Shown here: piece by piece, positions 1-11,585 of the stretch
How the letters are laid out: each line of letters starts with the position of its first letter
Position numbering within the stretch: the first letter of the stretch is position 1
Origin: Actinomycetota bacterium
GTDB taxonomy: Bacteria; Actinomycetota; Thermoleophilia; Solirubrobacterales; 70-9
DNA: 64,000 nucleotides
NCBI GenBank assembly: GCA_018268695.1
Contig: JAFDWD010000008.1
Coordinates: 39,275 to 103,274 of the forward strand
Direction of reading: 5' to 3'
Position numbers and translations under genes: made by a program
The notes under the pieces: generated by a model
What the model was told of the DNA's origin: nothing
Seen by the model: only the letters and a program-made list of their open reading frames with translations
Database searches by the model: none

Positions 1-386
1 CTGTTCAAATCGAAAAGCGACACCGCGAGGAACTCTCTTGGTCTTCTTCGTCGAAGAGACTATTCAGTTATCACACTCGGGAGCTTTGCTAAGAAAGGGA
101 GCGGTAAGAGTTTCAGTGCATACAAAGCAACCAGCAGCAAGCTCGGCACATGTTAAGAACTAAAAGTTTGAACAATTCTTTGCATTTGGCGGTTCTTACA
201 GAAGACGTCGTCAAGCGAAAGCAAAACTGTGAGCGCTGGAGAAAGGAAATACTTGACGGTTGGAAACACAATGAGTAGTAAGTGAGACATCCAAGTGTAG
301 CCATTTCAGGGTTGACTCTAATGAGTTACCCAAATCTGACTCTCAAGAACCACTATCGGAAGCGCGAATCCCTATGCATATCGTGA
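1..386 (+). CDS. 3' end of a gene entering from the left, unknown function
   Basis: Frame 3 is open from the left edge when TAA/TAG are read as Glu, giving a charged, Gln/Glu-rich, probably helical C-terminal segment of about 95 residues (KRHREEL, QQQARHM, VVKRKQNCERW). The 3' end is uncertain. Unspliced, the frame stops at TGA 384-386. Removing a possible 19-nt intron (282-300) would end it at TGA 313-315, and a 23-nt intron (278-300) would run it into the opposite gene, which is less likely. No family is recognisable in this fragment. It converges on the SH3 gene that ends at 409. Confidence 0.5.
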
Positions 387-408
387 TTTTTTTTAATATG
401 AAGCACGG

Positions 409-1281
409 TCACTCATTCCTCGGTTTTCTTTTGATCTTGTCTTCTCCAAAAAGGATCAAATTGAGTCGCTTTTTGGGTTTCTTTCGGGGATCCGGCCGAG
501 ACTTCGGTGTTGGATTCGCGTTCTTATGTTCACACCATTCGTGGTAGTCGAAGTAGTATCCCATTTGACGCACTGCTTTCGCTGCGGGGTCTTGGCTCTT
601 TATTGGCACCTTCGCAAGGCCCGAGGCGGCATCATACTTCACGTAGTTGCCTTTCAGAATGTTCTTGTTCTTGTCGTCAATTTTAACCATCTTATAGCCG
701 GTGATTCCCTGATAGTAGTCGCTTTTCACAGGTCCACCAAGCTTCTTCAACTCCTACTTCATCCAATCTTCCTTATCCTCCGGTTCGGGAGGCATTTAAG
801 GCAACGGAGCTGCGGTCCCGACCTTAACGTAGTTAGACGGGAAGTAGCCCATTACATCTGGCTTCTTGAGAACGTTGCCGTACCACCAGCCGTTATCGAA
901 AGTTTGCCTCGTCACGATTTTGTCGCCTTTATGGAAGCTCAGATACACAATAGACTGGGTTTGTTAGGCCTATTGTAATTGTTCTTCGTGGTCTGCTGAT
1001 CTCTTCCTCTTATTTCCTTCTGGCTCCTCTTCCGCTTCTTATGCGTTTGGCTCTTACTATTAATGCTTGGAGTCTCCTGCTTCAGCACTGTGAGGCTCCT
1101 GATCCCTTTGAACCGTGTGCTATTCTCCTTTTTCGAGGAGCCTCTCTTCCATCTATTGCTTTGACGCGTTATCAATCTGATCACTTTCAGCCTTTTAACC
1201 TTTCGAATCAGCTTTGTCTTGCCCATACGACTGAAGAGCCATTTCAGGCTCGAAGTCGGCTATTGCCTAAACGAGAAACAT
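409..1281 (-). CDS. SH3-domain protein with a long insert inside the domain
   Basis: Single exon of 290 residues, ATG at 1281, TGA at 409-411. The N-terminus reads VEAIADFEPE, the ALYDF-like first strand of an SH3 fold. The rest of the fold comes about 96 residues later: YLSFHKGDKIV, then DNGWWYGNV and GYFPSNYVKV, which supply the WW and the PSNYV binding-surface residues. The stretch between is very acidic and Gln/Glu-rich and contains several TAA/TAG codons. The C-terminal third is basic, ending in runs such as PRKKPKKR. SH3 domains bind proline-rich partners in signalling or cytoskeletal complexes; the partner here is unknown. Its start is only 38 bp from the divergent gene starting at 1320. 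Function beyond peptide binding is not inferable. Confidence 0.7.
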
Positions 1282-1319
1282 TTGATTATAGAGTGAATCT
1301 CAACTCTGCATTATTATCA

Positions 1320-2466
1320 ATGTTGCCTAGCGCAAGACAGCTCGTTCTCGTCTTGAGGTGCCAAGCTTCAAAACGCAAGTACGCTGATAACCCGAACTTC
1401 AAGAGACTGGATCGCCTCAAGAAAATAGAGTTCTTCAATCCCGAACTGAAGTTCCCTTTGCACATCCCCATTAAGCACCGCTACGTTTACTCGCCCGTCA
1501 AGCGCTTCCATATCCCTCCAAGCAAGAATATTGATTTCAATCGGCTGAGCGGCAATGAGCTGCTTCTCGCGATGGAGGATCTGGGAAAACTCAAAAAGGA
1601 AGAGATTCTTATTGCGCTGGAACGTTTGGCCGAGCAACCCGGTCAGGAGAGTAACATCAACCTAATTTAGAGTTCAATTGGAGGGAGCATCCCTGGGTGA
1701 ACGCTGCTTTTGAAGACATCAAGCAGAACACGGACAAGTATAAAAAATCATGGGGTTTGCGCTTCTACAAGCTCATGAACAAGCTGCGCAACTTTGACCC
1801 TGATATGTGGAAGCTAATTTACCGGCTGATCTATGAGACACTCAACGAGCTTCCGATCAAGGACTTTATATATTTCTGGGAGAAGTACCACAAAGACCAC
1901 GTGAACGTGGATGAGAACTTCCGCGAGGATCTGTTTAAGATGATGGAGCTAAGGCTCAGGTCGTTCCCACCGAGCAGCATCCTCAAGGTCTACCACATTC
2001 TGCAGGAGTTCGGACGCATCAACCACTACTGGATCGAAAACGTGTTTGTGAACCTGTTCAAGAGCCCTGGGTACATCTACAAGCCGGAGGAAGTAGCCGA
2101 GATCATCAAGATCATGATTTTCGTGGGACACGAAGTACGAAGTCGATAACTCAGAAAAACCCACGCTTCTATGACGCCTTCTACCCCCGCATTCTCAAGC
2201 TCAAGTTCACTTCGCAAAAGGAAATTAACGCGGTGCGAGAAGCGCTGCAAGAGGCTCACGACTTGTTCAAGTCGCACCGACTCGAACCCTACATGGAGTA
2301 CATGAAGACAGTCAAGGTCGAGGCCCCGTAGGTGGTTATTCTACCCAAGAAAAAGGAACTAGCAGAGATGGTTTTGCAGGACATCGAGTACTATCGCGCA
2401 CAAAAGAAGATCCAGAGTGAGCAGCCATCGCTGCCAGTGGACACGCCCGCACCAACGCCTGCTTGA
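1320..2466 (+). CDS. Helical-repeat protein, probably mitochondrial, unknown function
   Basis: 368 residues in three exons; two 20-nt introns at 1651-1670 and 2135-2154 restore one continuous frame. The first ~35 residues are rich in Arg/Lys, Ser and hydrophobics and almost lack acids (MLPSARQLVLVLRCQ), as in a mitochondrial presequence. The body is a series of amphipathic helices (LRNFDPDMWKLIYRLIYETL, SILKVYHILQEFGRINHYWI), reminiscent of the helical repeats of FAST-kinase-type and other organelle RNA-handling proteins, but I cannot assign a family. The C-terminus is Pro-rich. Mitochondrial location and helical-repeat architecture are inferences; the gene structure is well supported by the splice junctions. 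Confidence 0.75.
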
Positions 2467-2523
2467 CCATTGTCGATTATAAAAACCGGCATAATAAAGT
2501 TTCATGGAGGTCCGTCCGCGGTA

Positions 2524-4134
2524 ATGTATGGGAAGAAGGACCCATCAACTAGCAAAGTTTAGCAGGCCTATCAGAACTCAAGAAGACTGAATTGGCACGG
2601 GCCATTTCGGATCATTATCAGTCATTAAAACTGACGGAAAGGATCGGGAATATAACTATTACTTTTCGAAATGATGGGCAAGTATGGTTGTAAATGGCTA
2701 TTTCCGAGCGTGATGATAGGCTATACCTTCATCATATGCTTCGGACCACACCTCTTCCCAGAGGTACACGAAAAACTCGTCAGGATCGCTGTCGTAATAG
2801 TTCTGGCTCAAGTGGTGCTTCTAACCGTTTCTACAGCAAGCATCCTCTACAAAAGCTTATCGGTGCCGATCCGACAGCCAAATGAGCTCAAGCCAGACGT
2901 CGTTCACGCTTGGGTTCTACCAAATTACAACGAAGAATAACATGTTCTTCGTGCGTCACTTACACAACTCGCAAGCCATCCTCTCGCCAAATAGTACGTT
3001 GTGTTTCTAGCTATGGAAGAACACGAAAAACACTCGGAGAAGAAGGCTGAATCGATTATCCGAAACTACAACGGCAGTTTTCGACATATCGGTTATACGG
3101 TTCATAGAATTTCGAAAGGGGAAGCCAAAGGAAAGGCCTCAAATGTGTCATACTGCGTCGAAAGATTTAAGGAGGTGATGCCATCTACCGTCGTTCTCGA
3201 CAAGGTGTATGTCACGATCATGGACTGCGACGGCATGGCTCCAAAGGAATATATTGATGAAGTTAATGCTGCAATCTACAACAACCCAGAGAAAAGTTTC
3301 AAGACCTTGTTCTGCCCTTCAAAGTTCATGCAACTCAATCGCAAGAATATTATTTTACCCATCAGGTCGTTGGATGATTACCAGTCAATGCTGCAATGGG
3401 GTCTCGAAATACCAGGAGCAGATATGGCCCTCGCTGTTTCCAATTACACAGTCAGCTACAAGGCGGTCGAATCGATGGGCTTCTGGGATAAGCATGCAGA
3501 TGCCATCACTGAAGACATTCATATTGGTTTGAAAGGGTTTTTCAGTAGGAATGAAGACTTCTACGCCCAGCAAATTCAAGTTCCCTTCAACGAACTCAAC
3601 ATCGAAGATAACAAAGGCTACCTCTCAAATTTGAACTTGAAATTTTGGCAGACAGTAAGGCATGCCTATATTCTCAAAGAAGGTGGATACGTTTTGGATC
3701 AATTCCTACACCAAAAACAAAAAACTCCGCGATCTTGGGCGGTTTTGGTCTTCATGTTGAACCTGCTGTACTTTTCTTAGCTCATCATGATCTTTACCAG
3801 CGTGGGCCTCTACAAAGTCATTTGGTGCGTTCTGTTTCCTTCGAGCGCCACAGCTGATAACTACTGGTTCGCGTGCCTCACAATTACCATTGCAGCATTC
3901 TACACTGCAGCCATCATCATGCGTCACATCTTCGTCCGCTACGCAGTCAAGAGATACTTCAATATCGAGCCTCCCGCCTTCTGGAGATTCGTTGAATACT
4001 TCGTATTCTTCCTCGTTGGAGTGTGGGTCTTCATGATCCCTGGAATTTACATCGCGACAATTATCGACCTCTTCACTACTCCCGAGTATCACTCTGCTGT
4101 CAAAAAGTCCACGCACAACAAGAACAAGTCATGA
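2524..4134 (+). CDS. Membrane glycosyltransferase, family 2 type
   Basis: 529 residues. A likely 21-nt intron at 2621-2641 removes an in-frame TGA near the start. Two N-terminal hydrophobic segments precede a GT-A type domain opening with VLPNYNEE, then VFLAMEEHE, an aspartate motif (TIMDCDG, the metal-binding DXD-like site), an acceptor-site ITEDI and a QXXRW-like stretch (FWQTVRHAY). Several hydrophobic spans follow. This order is that of processive or membrane-bound GT2 enzymes (cellulose/chitin/hyaluronan-synthase-like). The sugar and product cannot be told. In-frame TAA in NEE-E-HVL and TAG codons are read as Glu. It is followed by a convergent gene 76 bp downstream. Confidence 0.8.
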
Positions 4135-4210
4135 TCGCATTTCTCGCTTTAACTTTGTAAAACCCTAATACGATGATCGGTAGATGAAGAGTAAACTGAA
4201 GTATCACGTT

Positions 4211-4990
4211 TCAAGTTGATTCATGCTTAAGCTCTGATGCTGCTCTCGACTTGAGTCCAGCCAAGTCGAATATTTTCTTTCGGCCGATGAACCTGCCTTT
4301 GTTCCTCAGCCGAAGCTCAGCAACCTTCTGCCGGCAGTTATAGCAGATCTTCTTGTCCCAAGTCTTCAGCCTGCGCTTCTCCAAGTAGCGTTCTACCCTT
4401 CTGCGTCGGTCGCTCTTGACTTCAGGCTGTGTTGTGATATTGCCCAGCGCCGTGAAGTATTCTGCAGGGATGTCCATTTCGGAGATGATGTTGTGGAACT
4501 CCGACGGGATATTAGCCCGCAGATTTTCCCAGTAGGCTTCTTTCTTTTTGTCGACCGTGGCAGACTCTTTCTTAGAGGACTCCTCGTCGCAGTCTTCTTC
4601 TTCACTGTTGACCGGCACTATTTCGAGCATGGGCTTCTTCTGCTAAAATCGCGCCCTGTCGACCTGATTGTACTCCTCAGCGAAGGTCTGCATTGACTTC
4701 GGTGGATTGTCAGAGCAACGCGAGGCATTGACTTTGTCGATGCTGCGCTCGATGCTCCTCATCATGGACGGGAACTTGTCCTTCGAATTGAGGCAGGAGG
4801 GTCGCTCGCAACGTTCTTCCTGTTGCTAAATACTTCGATTTGGGCTTACCTTAAGAATATTGAAGAGGTCATACGACTCGTTGAAGTTACGAAGCACGAA
4901 AGCGTCGTCTTTGACTTCGGTGGGCTCTTGGTCGAGCTCGGTGGCCTTAGGCAGGTCAATGCTTAGCTTGAACATGTTGTCAGTCGACAT
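4211..4990 (-). CDS. CCT-motif protein
   Basis: 251 residues in two exons, with a 24-nt intron at 4826-4849. The C-terminal ~45 residues match the CCT motif: RRVERYLEKRRLKTW, then KKICYNCR and LRNKGRFIGRKK, with the spaced basic residues and the closing KGRF. CCT domains are best known from plant CONSTANS/TOC1 proteins but also occur in some protists; they mediate nuclear localisation and protein or DNA contacts. The upstream two thirds is acidic and Ser/Lys-rich with no other domain I recognise. A transcription-related nuclear role is inferred from the motif only. Confidence 0.7.
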
Positions 4991-5091
4991 AAAAAATTAG
5001 TTGTGGTATAAATATGGTTCTGACAGGAGCACTTATACTGGATCAGAGGCGATTAAATCCGATATGCAACCACATTTATCATGCATCTTTT

Positions 5092-6971
5092 TCACAGTTT
5101 AGCCTGGAGCTGCTGTTGTGCTACTCGCAGCATACTTGATCCCTTCTTATCGAGGTACTCCGAGTTGAGCTGATACGGTTCCAGCAGGCCAAAGGGGTCG
5201 TAGATAGAGAAGAGAACATCCTTTTCTTCCTCACTGAAGACAGTCATCACGTCTATAGGCTCGAACTTCAGCCCGTAGAAGGGAAGGCGCTTGATGCTCA
5301 TAATAAGCTGACCGCAGAAGACCATGCAAATTTTGCTGTAAAGTGGGCGGTAGTTAGGAGAAGTTCCTTTAAGGACCACGCTGCAATGCTTGATCATCGT
5401 GTAGTATCCCCAGATCTTGCTGACCTCAACGAGTTCTCTTTGGAGATCTTCGTTCCAGATGCTCTCCATGTCCTTGCCGCTTTCGAGTGCTTTACCAATG
5501 CACTCCTTTATTCTCTCGACTTCCCTATCAGAAACATAGGCAGCCGCGACCATCATGGAGTCGATAGATCGGGGGTCAACAATAGCTCCCGGCTTTGGAG
5601 AACTCGCCTGTTCAGATTTGAGTAGCTGCCGTGCTGTGAGTTGGAGCAATACTGTGTTATCGCCTTCGTATGTGACAGCCGGATGCATGTCGACGTAGCT
5701 TTGAGGAATACCCGATGAGCGGAGTGTGCTAATCTTCGAGAACTCCATATGAGCCGTAATGAATTCGTTGCACTTCCAGGCTGAATTAACAAAGAGTTAC
5801 ATGCGAGAGCTTTGCAAGTAGAGCTGACAATGTGACACTCTGTAAGGAGCTCGTCAGCTTCCTTAAACTGTCTGCTTTCGAGGTGTTTCGTGAATTTTCT
5901 GAACATTTAGAATGTTCTCTTGTTAGCGAGAATAATTCCGTAGCCCGCACACAGGCTGTTAATCGCGAGTTTCTGAACACCGATTTCTGAATAGTGCAAT
6001 AAGTACCTTTAATGGTTCTTGATTGTGTGTGGAGCTCGATAAAGTGCCAGGTTGATCGCAGTATGCCCATCCCAAACGCGCTCACCAGAAGGACACGCAA
6101 ATTCAGCATTGAACCGTATCCGTATTTGAGGTTCTGCTTGTTGTCGAGGCCCAACACGTTTCCCTTCTCGTCAATTTTTATGTATCGACTGAGCATTGCC
6201 TTCTTAGGCACAACATAGTCGTGAAACAGCAGATAGCCATTGTCAGTCTTGCTCAAACCAAGCTTGCTGCCAATATCGCCAATCTCCACTCGTTCGAAGG
6301 GCTGAAGCTTCCTACATCTCATTTGTTTTACTCGTTGCGAATTTCGATCACAAATGTTTGAATACCAATGCTCTTTCCACCAACGAAAGTCTGTGCCTGA
6401 ATAACAGCGTGTGTTCCGAATCTGCCCAGCATTCCCGGCCAGTATTTCGCTGAAGAGGCCTTCGGTGATTTCATTCTGAAGGTCTTGGTATTGCTGTCGT
6501 AGTGAGCCTAGGTTTCGAGACCTTGAACATTTGACCCGTGACCCAGTTCCGTTTGTCCGTAGCATCCAGTCGCCTTTCCCTCTAACACCAATGTTCTGAG
6601 CTCTTTTACTTGCTCATCGTCACCTAACATCTCAATTGTCTTGAGAAAAGCATTTGTGTTGAGAAAGAACCCAGCGACGTCCAGAACGGCAGTCATGTCC
6701 CTAAACAACGCCTCGAAGTTCTTATCCGCCTTGAGAATTCTGTAGCCTTCTGCGAAGCGCTCTGCGACCTTTCGATGACCTTCATGCTCGCTATAGTTAA
6801 AGTCATCTCTCCCAGCAAAGAGATTCTTCTGCCTGAACTTTTAAGCTGAGTCTTATGTGGCTTACTTAGTGACTCGCGTGATTCCAGTAACTTCTCTACG
6901 AGACCCTCTGCGAAGGCTCCTTCAAGAATATCTTTTTGAAAGGCTTGGCTGGCTACCTGCGATGACGACAT
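5092..6971 (-). CDS. ACOX: Peroxisomal acyl-CoA oxidase
   Basis: 599 residues in five exons; four 20-nt introns at 6846-6865, 6312-6331, 5987-6006 and 5781-5800 restore the frame. It catalyses the first, FAD-dependent step of peroxisomal beta-oxidation, making trans-2-enoyl-CoA and H2O2. Family landmarks in order: GCYGQTELGHGSNVQGLET (acyl/FAD site), SSAKYWPGMLGR, GIQTFVIEIR, FHDYVVPK, and VTYEGDNTVLLQLTARQLL with the catalytic glutamate. The last three residues are AKL, a peroxisomal PTS1 signal. Length is a little shorter than animal ACOX1 (about 660). The C-terminal half is diverged, but the junctions keep one frame throughout. Confidence 0.93.
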
Positions 6972-7046
6972 TAATAAGAAATCCTATAATGCAAAATTAG
7001 ACCCGCGCTGACCTAATCTCCAACCAGCATCTTTATTATTAAAATT

Positions 7047-8378
7047 ATGGGGAACATCTCCTTTCAGCACCGAAAGCGCCCCATCTTCGACGAGCTCAGC
7101 CGAAGGAGATTGGTTGATCTGAGAGTCCAGCAGCTGAGTCCTTCAAGAAACGGCCTTCAGGAACTCGATAATAACAGAGCGTCTCCATGGCGACCTAAGC
7201 ATCGTGCGAATCAACTGCCAATTCGAAGAGCGTCGCCCCAGCCTTGTCCACTTGCTGCATCTCAAGCTGAATAATCACCTAGTGCAACCCGACGACCCCT
7301 CACTTTTTAAACTCATCAAAAGCGTTTCTTCTTTCCGACAAATCGTGCAAATCACTCTGCAACCCCTACGCGCCCAATCATAAATCCTTCGTCGCGAATC
7401 GCTCCTCCTGGTCTTTATGACAGGTCTGACCATCTTAATCGTGCTCGCCACTCAAAGAGTCCAACATATTTTTAATAGCGTCACTTCCCAAAAACTGAGC
7501 ATTCAAGTTCATTTGACGACCGTGTGCCTCAATAGCGAGGTCGCCCACTGAAATCCAGGTACGTTCACGATGCGTCCCCACCATTTCCTTCGAGATACTC
7601 TTTAATTGACATTACCGAACCGACTCTGAACGTGGAGAAATACCCCAACCGCGATGAAATTATTCGAAAGATTAGGAACTTCAACGACTTCATCAATGCA
7701 GTCAAGAAGGAGCTTAACGAGAAGCGCAGCAACGAAGACAGCGTCCGCATTAAGATGCACATCGAAAACCAAGCCTTCGATATAGACAAGTACCGGAACC
7801 TCTTCGAGAAGGAAGTTGCCAGGAAGTATGGAATTTCGACAATTAACGTGAGTGAGGACAGAAACCAGCCTGTGAAGTATCTTGACCTGCAGATGGCTCA
7901 TCCTCGTTAGCGCAGTACGCAACAAACAACCGACGCCAGTTCATTGTCGAAAGAGGAGAGCCTTACCAACCGTCGGACCAGTGTCGGTTCGGCGATGAAA
8001 TCGTCCATGATGGCGAAGGAAAGCATCATCGCGAAGGGCAAGAACGAGCTGGAAGAGAGGCTTCGGCAGACCATGGAACAGCTGAAGCATATCAGCGAAC
8101 TGCTCTACGACGAGTCGGAACCCGTAAAGAGCAAACAGATCACTACTAACATAACCAAGATCAATGAGATAATTGACAACAAAACGCAAGTTACGTCTGT
8201 GGCTGAACTCAACCCGCGTGGCTAAGCCCACGTCGAGGAAGCGCGTAAATGCTTTCGGCATCTCGAGGAGCTAGTCGTAGAACAGAAGTAGGACATCCAG
8301 ACTGCTCGCACATTTTTACAGCAGATTGAGGTATTGCGTTTGCTTATGTAGGCTACGGACGAGGACAGTGAGTGCTGA
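7047..8378 (+). CDS. Unknown protein with disordered N-terminus and helical C-terminus
   Basis: Single exon of 443 residues once TAA/TAG are read as Glu, from ATG 7047 to TGA 8376-8378. The first ~190 residues are Arg/Ser/Pro-rich and look disordered (RRLVDLRVQQLSPSR, NRASPWRPKHRANQLP). The remainder is charged and helical with likely coiled coil (NFNDFINAVKKELNEKR, KGKNELEERLRQTMEQL). No catalytic motif or known domain was seen. It stands between acyl-CoA oxidase (divergent, 75 bp away) and the AGC kinase (same strand, 81 bp downstream); there is no functional link that I can see. Confidence 0.65.
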
Positions 8379-8459
8379 GGCTGCGGGCAAGCATCGATGT
8401 GATTTTCGCACTGTTCTTCAAGTTAATAGATCTCTTCGTTACTTAATTTCCATATCGAA

Positions 8460-10249
8460 ATGATCAAGTGTCCCTCAAGTGGGGAGCCGCTATGCACCAC
8501 CGGCCGTGTCTACCTCAAGAAGCTCAAGCTTAGCCGCATAGCGCACGGCACTGACGAGAACAAGCACTGTCCCACCTCGCAGTACCGATCCATTCGAAGG
8601 ACCCTCGCTCGCTCCAAAGACAAAATACGCCCGCTGATGGGATCGCCCTATCTCGAGCAGAGCTGCCTCACCTTCAAGAAACATAATAAAAGCGCAGAAA
8701 TCAAACCCAAGCAGCACCGATCGTTTCCGTACGATCAGGAGCAGGAGCAGGAGCCAGGTACCATTCGCGTGGAAGTGCTGTTCAAGGGACAGCGCTTCAC
8801 AGTTGTGGTGCATGGCGAGCAGTCCGGCGAGATTGTAGCTGCTGTGAAGAGGGAGTTAATATTGAGGGCTCGTTCCACAAAGGAAAATCTACCGGAGTTT
8901 CTGCGCATTGTCGGGTTCGAAAGCATCGGCGGGTAGAAGGAACTGGACTACATATTGTCGCTGGCAGACATCAAGCTGACGCGTTCCTGCTACAAGCTGC
9001 GACCCCTGCTCTATAATCGCAGCGGCAAGGGCGTATCCCTCAACGACTTCACGTTCGTCAAGTGTTTAGGCTCCGGTGGATTCAGCCAAGTGTTTCTGGT
9101 GCGCGGACGCTTCAACAACCGCTACTACGCGATGAAGCTTATGAACAAAAAGTTCATCCTAGACAACGAGCGGTAATCAATCGTAGAAAACGAGCGGTTT
9201 ATAATGGAGGTTGCGCGGCATCCCTTCCTGGTAGAGCTCTTCTTCGCATTCGAAACCGAAAACTATTTCGCGTTCGTTCTTGAGTGTACGAAGTGCTTGA
9301 TGTAGATTGCGCCGGGGGTGAGCTCTTCTACCGGCTGAAGAAGATTAAGCGCATGACCTAAGAAGAAGCCAAGTTCTACTTCCTAGAGATACTGCTCGGC
9401 ATACAGTACCTCCACGACAACAAAATCATCTACAGAGACATCAAACCGGAGAATCTGCTTATAGGGCAAGATGGACACACGAGAATCGCAGATTTCGGTC
9501 TCGCAAAGCCTCATATCGACAACAAAACAGTCTCGTATTCCTTCTGTGGAAGTCCTGAGTACATGGCACCCGAAATGCTCACACGCGCTGGGCACTCCTT
9601 CACCATCGACTATTATTGCGTGGGAGCCCTCCTCTATGAACTTGTTACTGGCCTGCCGCCCTTCTATTCAAAAGACCACGACGAAATCTACAATTCCATC
9701 CTCAACTAAGAGCTTGTGTTTCCAGGTCATGTGGATCTTTCGCCTGACATCAAAAGCTTACTCCGAGGCTTGCTCGACAAAAATCCAAAATTGCGGCTGG
9801 GGAGCTATCGCGGGGTCACAGAAATCCTGATTCATCCGTGGGTGGGAAGAATCGACAAGGCGGATGTGCTAGGGAAGAAACTCAAACCACCGTATATACC
9901 TGACCCTTACAGCTTCAACTTCGACAGTAACGAGCTGGAAGGATAAATACAAGAGGTCTACAAGAAGGTACTGCATGAACAATCTCACCCACAGCCCTTC
10001 TAGCCATTCTTCTCTTCGAAGTTCGTCTATCAAGCCAAAATGGACGACTCAGAGTATGTGCTCTTGCAGGAGTATTAGGCATACAAGGATAGCCGTACAA
10101 AATTACAGTGCAAGAGCGTCCGGCACGACAGCCTCAAGAAGGCGAGGAGCGTATAACGCTTGAATCTCTCACGAGTGCCCCTCAGACAGTTGGGCGAACG
10201 TCAACTCGAGCGCCGGGTTTACAACGTGGTCAGCCATCGCTAATACTGA
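8460..10249 (+). CDS. AGC-family Ser/Thr protein kinase
   Basis: 589 residues, one 20-nt intron at 9286-9305. The kinase domain starts near residue 195: GSGGFSQV (glycine loop), YYAMKLM (VAIK lysine), YRDIKPENLL (catalytic loop with Tyr in place of His, usual in AGC kinases), IADFGLAK, then SFCGSPEYMAPEM (activation loop and APE), and LLDKNPKLRLGS. A C-terminal tail carries PDPYSFNFDSNELEG and PFFSSKF, like AGC turn/hydrophobic motifs. In-frame TAA in RMT-E-EEAKFY and LN-E-ELVFP falls where AGC kinases carry Glu. The ~190-residue N-terminal extension includes a beta-rich segment (TIRVEVLFKGQRFTVVV) possibly of ubiquitin-like fold; its role is unknown. Closest to Akt/SGK/S6K by order of motifs, not assigned further. 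Confidence 0.88.
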
Positions 10250-10274
10250 TTGCCTAACTTTTCAAGTTAACAAG

Positions 10275-10619
10275 TCATTGGCTGGAGGGTGTGCTCGTGG
10301 CTGGGGTGCTGCTCTCGCGTATTTGCTGGACGCGCTTTGCACTGTAGTAGAGCGCGACTAAATAGCGGCCCTGTACGTTAAAGCCGTTTAAATTCTATAC
10401 TGCGCTCTTCGCGTCGAATATGTCCTCGTACACTACAAAGGCCGTGCCTTTCTTTTCTGCGGTCTTGCCCTTTCTGATTTGTCGGATAGGTCCGAATCGG
10501 CCGAAGACGTCGTACAGTTCTTCTGCAGTGATTTTGTATGGAAGGTTGCGAACGAAGATTATCTTGTTGACGTCCTTTGGCAGGCGGACGTTCTTGCCCG
10601 TGTTCTTTGCTTCGGACAT
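10275..10619 (-). CDS. SF3B6: Splicing factor SF3B6 (p14), U2 snRNP branch-site subunit
   Basis: 114 residues, single exon, TGA at 10275-10277. One RRM covers almost the whole protein. [49 protein letters not shown] and [16 protein letters not shown] follow human SF3B6 closely, including RNP1/RNP2 and the C-terminal segment that packs on SF3B1. SF3B6 sits at the branch adenosine in the U2 snRNP. This is of extra interest here because introns in the window are about 20 nt, leaving little room between branch site and splice sites. It shares a 28-bp divergent spacer with the WD-like gene starting at 10648. Confidence 0.95.
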
Positions 10620-10647
10620 GCAACTTAAACGAGAATATTATATCTGT

Positions 10648-11562
10648 ATGATGTAGTCATTGATCGTTCTGGAGAATACGCCGGTTTACAGGCTCCGCTG
10701 CTTAGCGTGGCACGAGGACTATCTTGCATATCTAGTTCAGACGGAGAGCGGACAGAAGGTGGCGCTAACTCGTATCGATCCTGTGAGTCTGCATCCAGCC
10801 TCAACCAAATACTTCTCGGGAGGATAAGAGTTTGCTCTTGAAATCAAATTCATCAGCTACCGCAAGCAGTATTATGTTGCGGCAGTCTTCGAAACCTACG
10901 CCAAGTTTTTCAGCTTAGATGGGACCATGGTTGGGTTCTATCAGGAGGAAGCCGCCATCGCAGAATCAAACGAAGATTGGTTGACAGCAGTTGCCACATT
11001 CCTAGAGGATGGTGACAAGGAACGCGTTGTATTGGCGACTCGTGGCGGGCGACTGCTTGCCAGCATCGCCAATACATTTGAGTTTGAAGTGAGGCACGCA
11101 AGCAAGCGCAACATTTGTTCGATGTGCGTCGTAGGCCAGAGCATCATAGTTGGAGAAGAAAATGGCCGGCTGTTACGTCTGTCATCCTTCGAAGATGGCT
11201 TTACGAAGGAACTAAACCTGTCCCAGCAAAAGCTGCCCATCGAGATTCTGCAAAAGCACAATGACACTCAAGTGCTTGTTGGTACCTGCTAAGGCGAGGT
11301 GCTTCTGGTGGACATCGTCAACCTCACCGTAATTCTGAGGATATACGCGCACGCAGCACTAATTAACTGCATTTGCCGCCTCAACGACTTCATTATAACC
11401 TCCTCGGAGGACGGTTACATCAACAAGTTCAGAATAGTGGAGGGAGGACTGGCGGTATTTTCGCCGAGTAAGGTCGCACGGTTGGTGCAGGGCATCGTAG
11501 TGGTTGCATCACGCGTATTCTTGGTCTGCTACGAGCTGGCCACGCTCAAATAACTCCAGTGA
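10648..11562 (+). CDS. WD40-like beta-propeller protein (WDR54-like)
   Basis: 304 residues, single exon, starting ATG ATG TAG (Met-Met-Glu). The sequence is a series of beta-strand blades with alternating hydrophobics (VVLATRGGRLLASI, SIIVGEENGRLLRLSSF, TQVLVGTCEGEVLLVDIV). The best blade is LRIYAHAALINCICRL followed by FIITSSEDGYINKFRI, resembling the H-x(n)-SEDG-K signature of WD40 repeats and of WDR54. It probably acts as a scaffold, and no enzymatic motif is present. Only 23 bp separate its TGA from the next ATG on the same strand. The WDR54 assignment is tentative. Confidence 0.6.
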
Positions 11563-11585
11563 CTCGCCGTTTTAGAATATTCCAA

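Noticed and set aside
6066..6085. A 20-nt GT-GG intron in acyl-CoA oxidase
   Set aside because: It was proposed to fix a frame shift, but a normal GTACTT...TTCAG 20-nt intron at 5987-6006 explains the shift without a non-canonical site.
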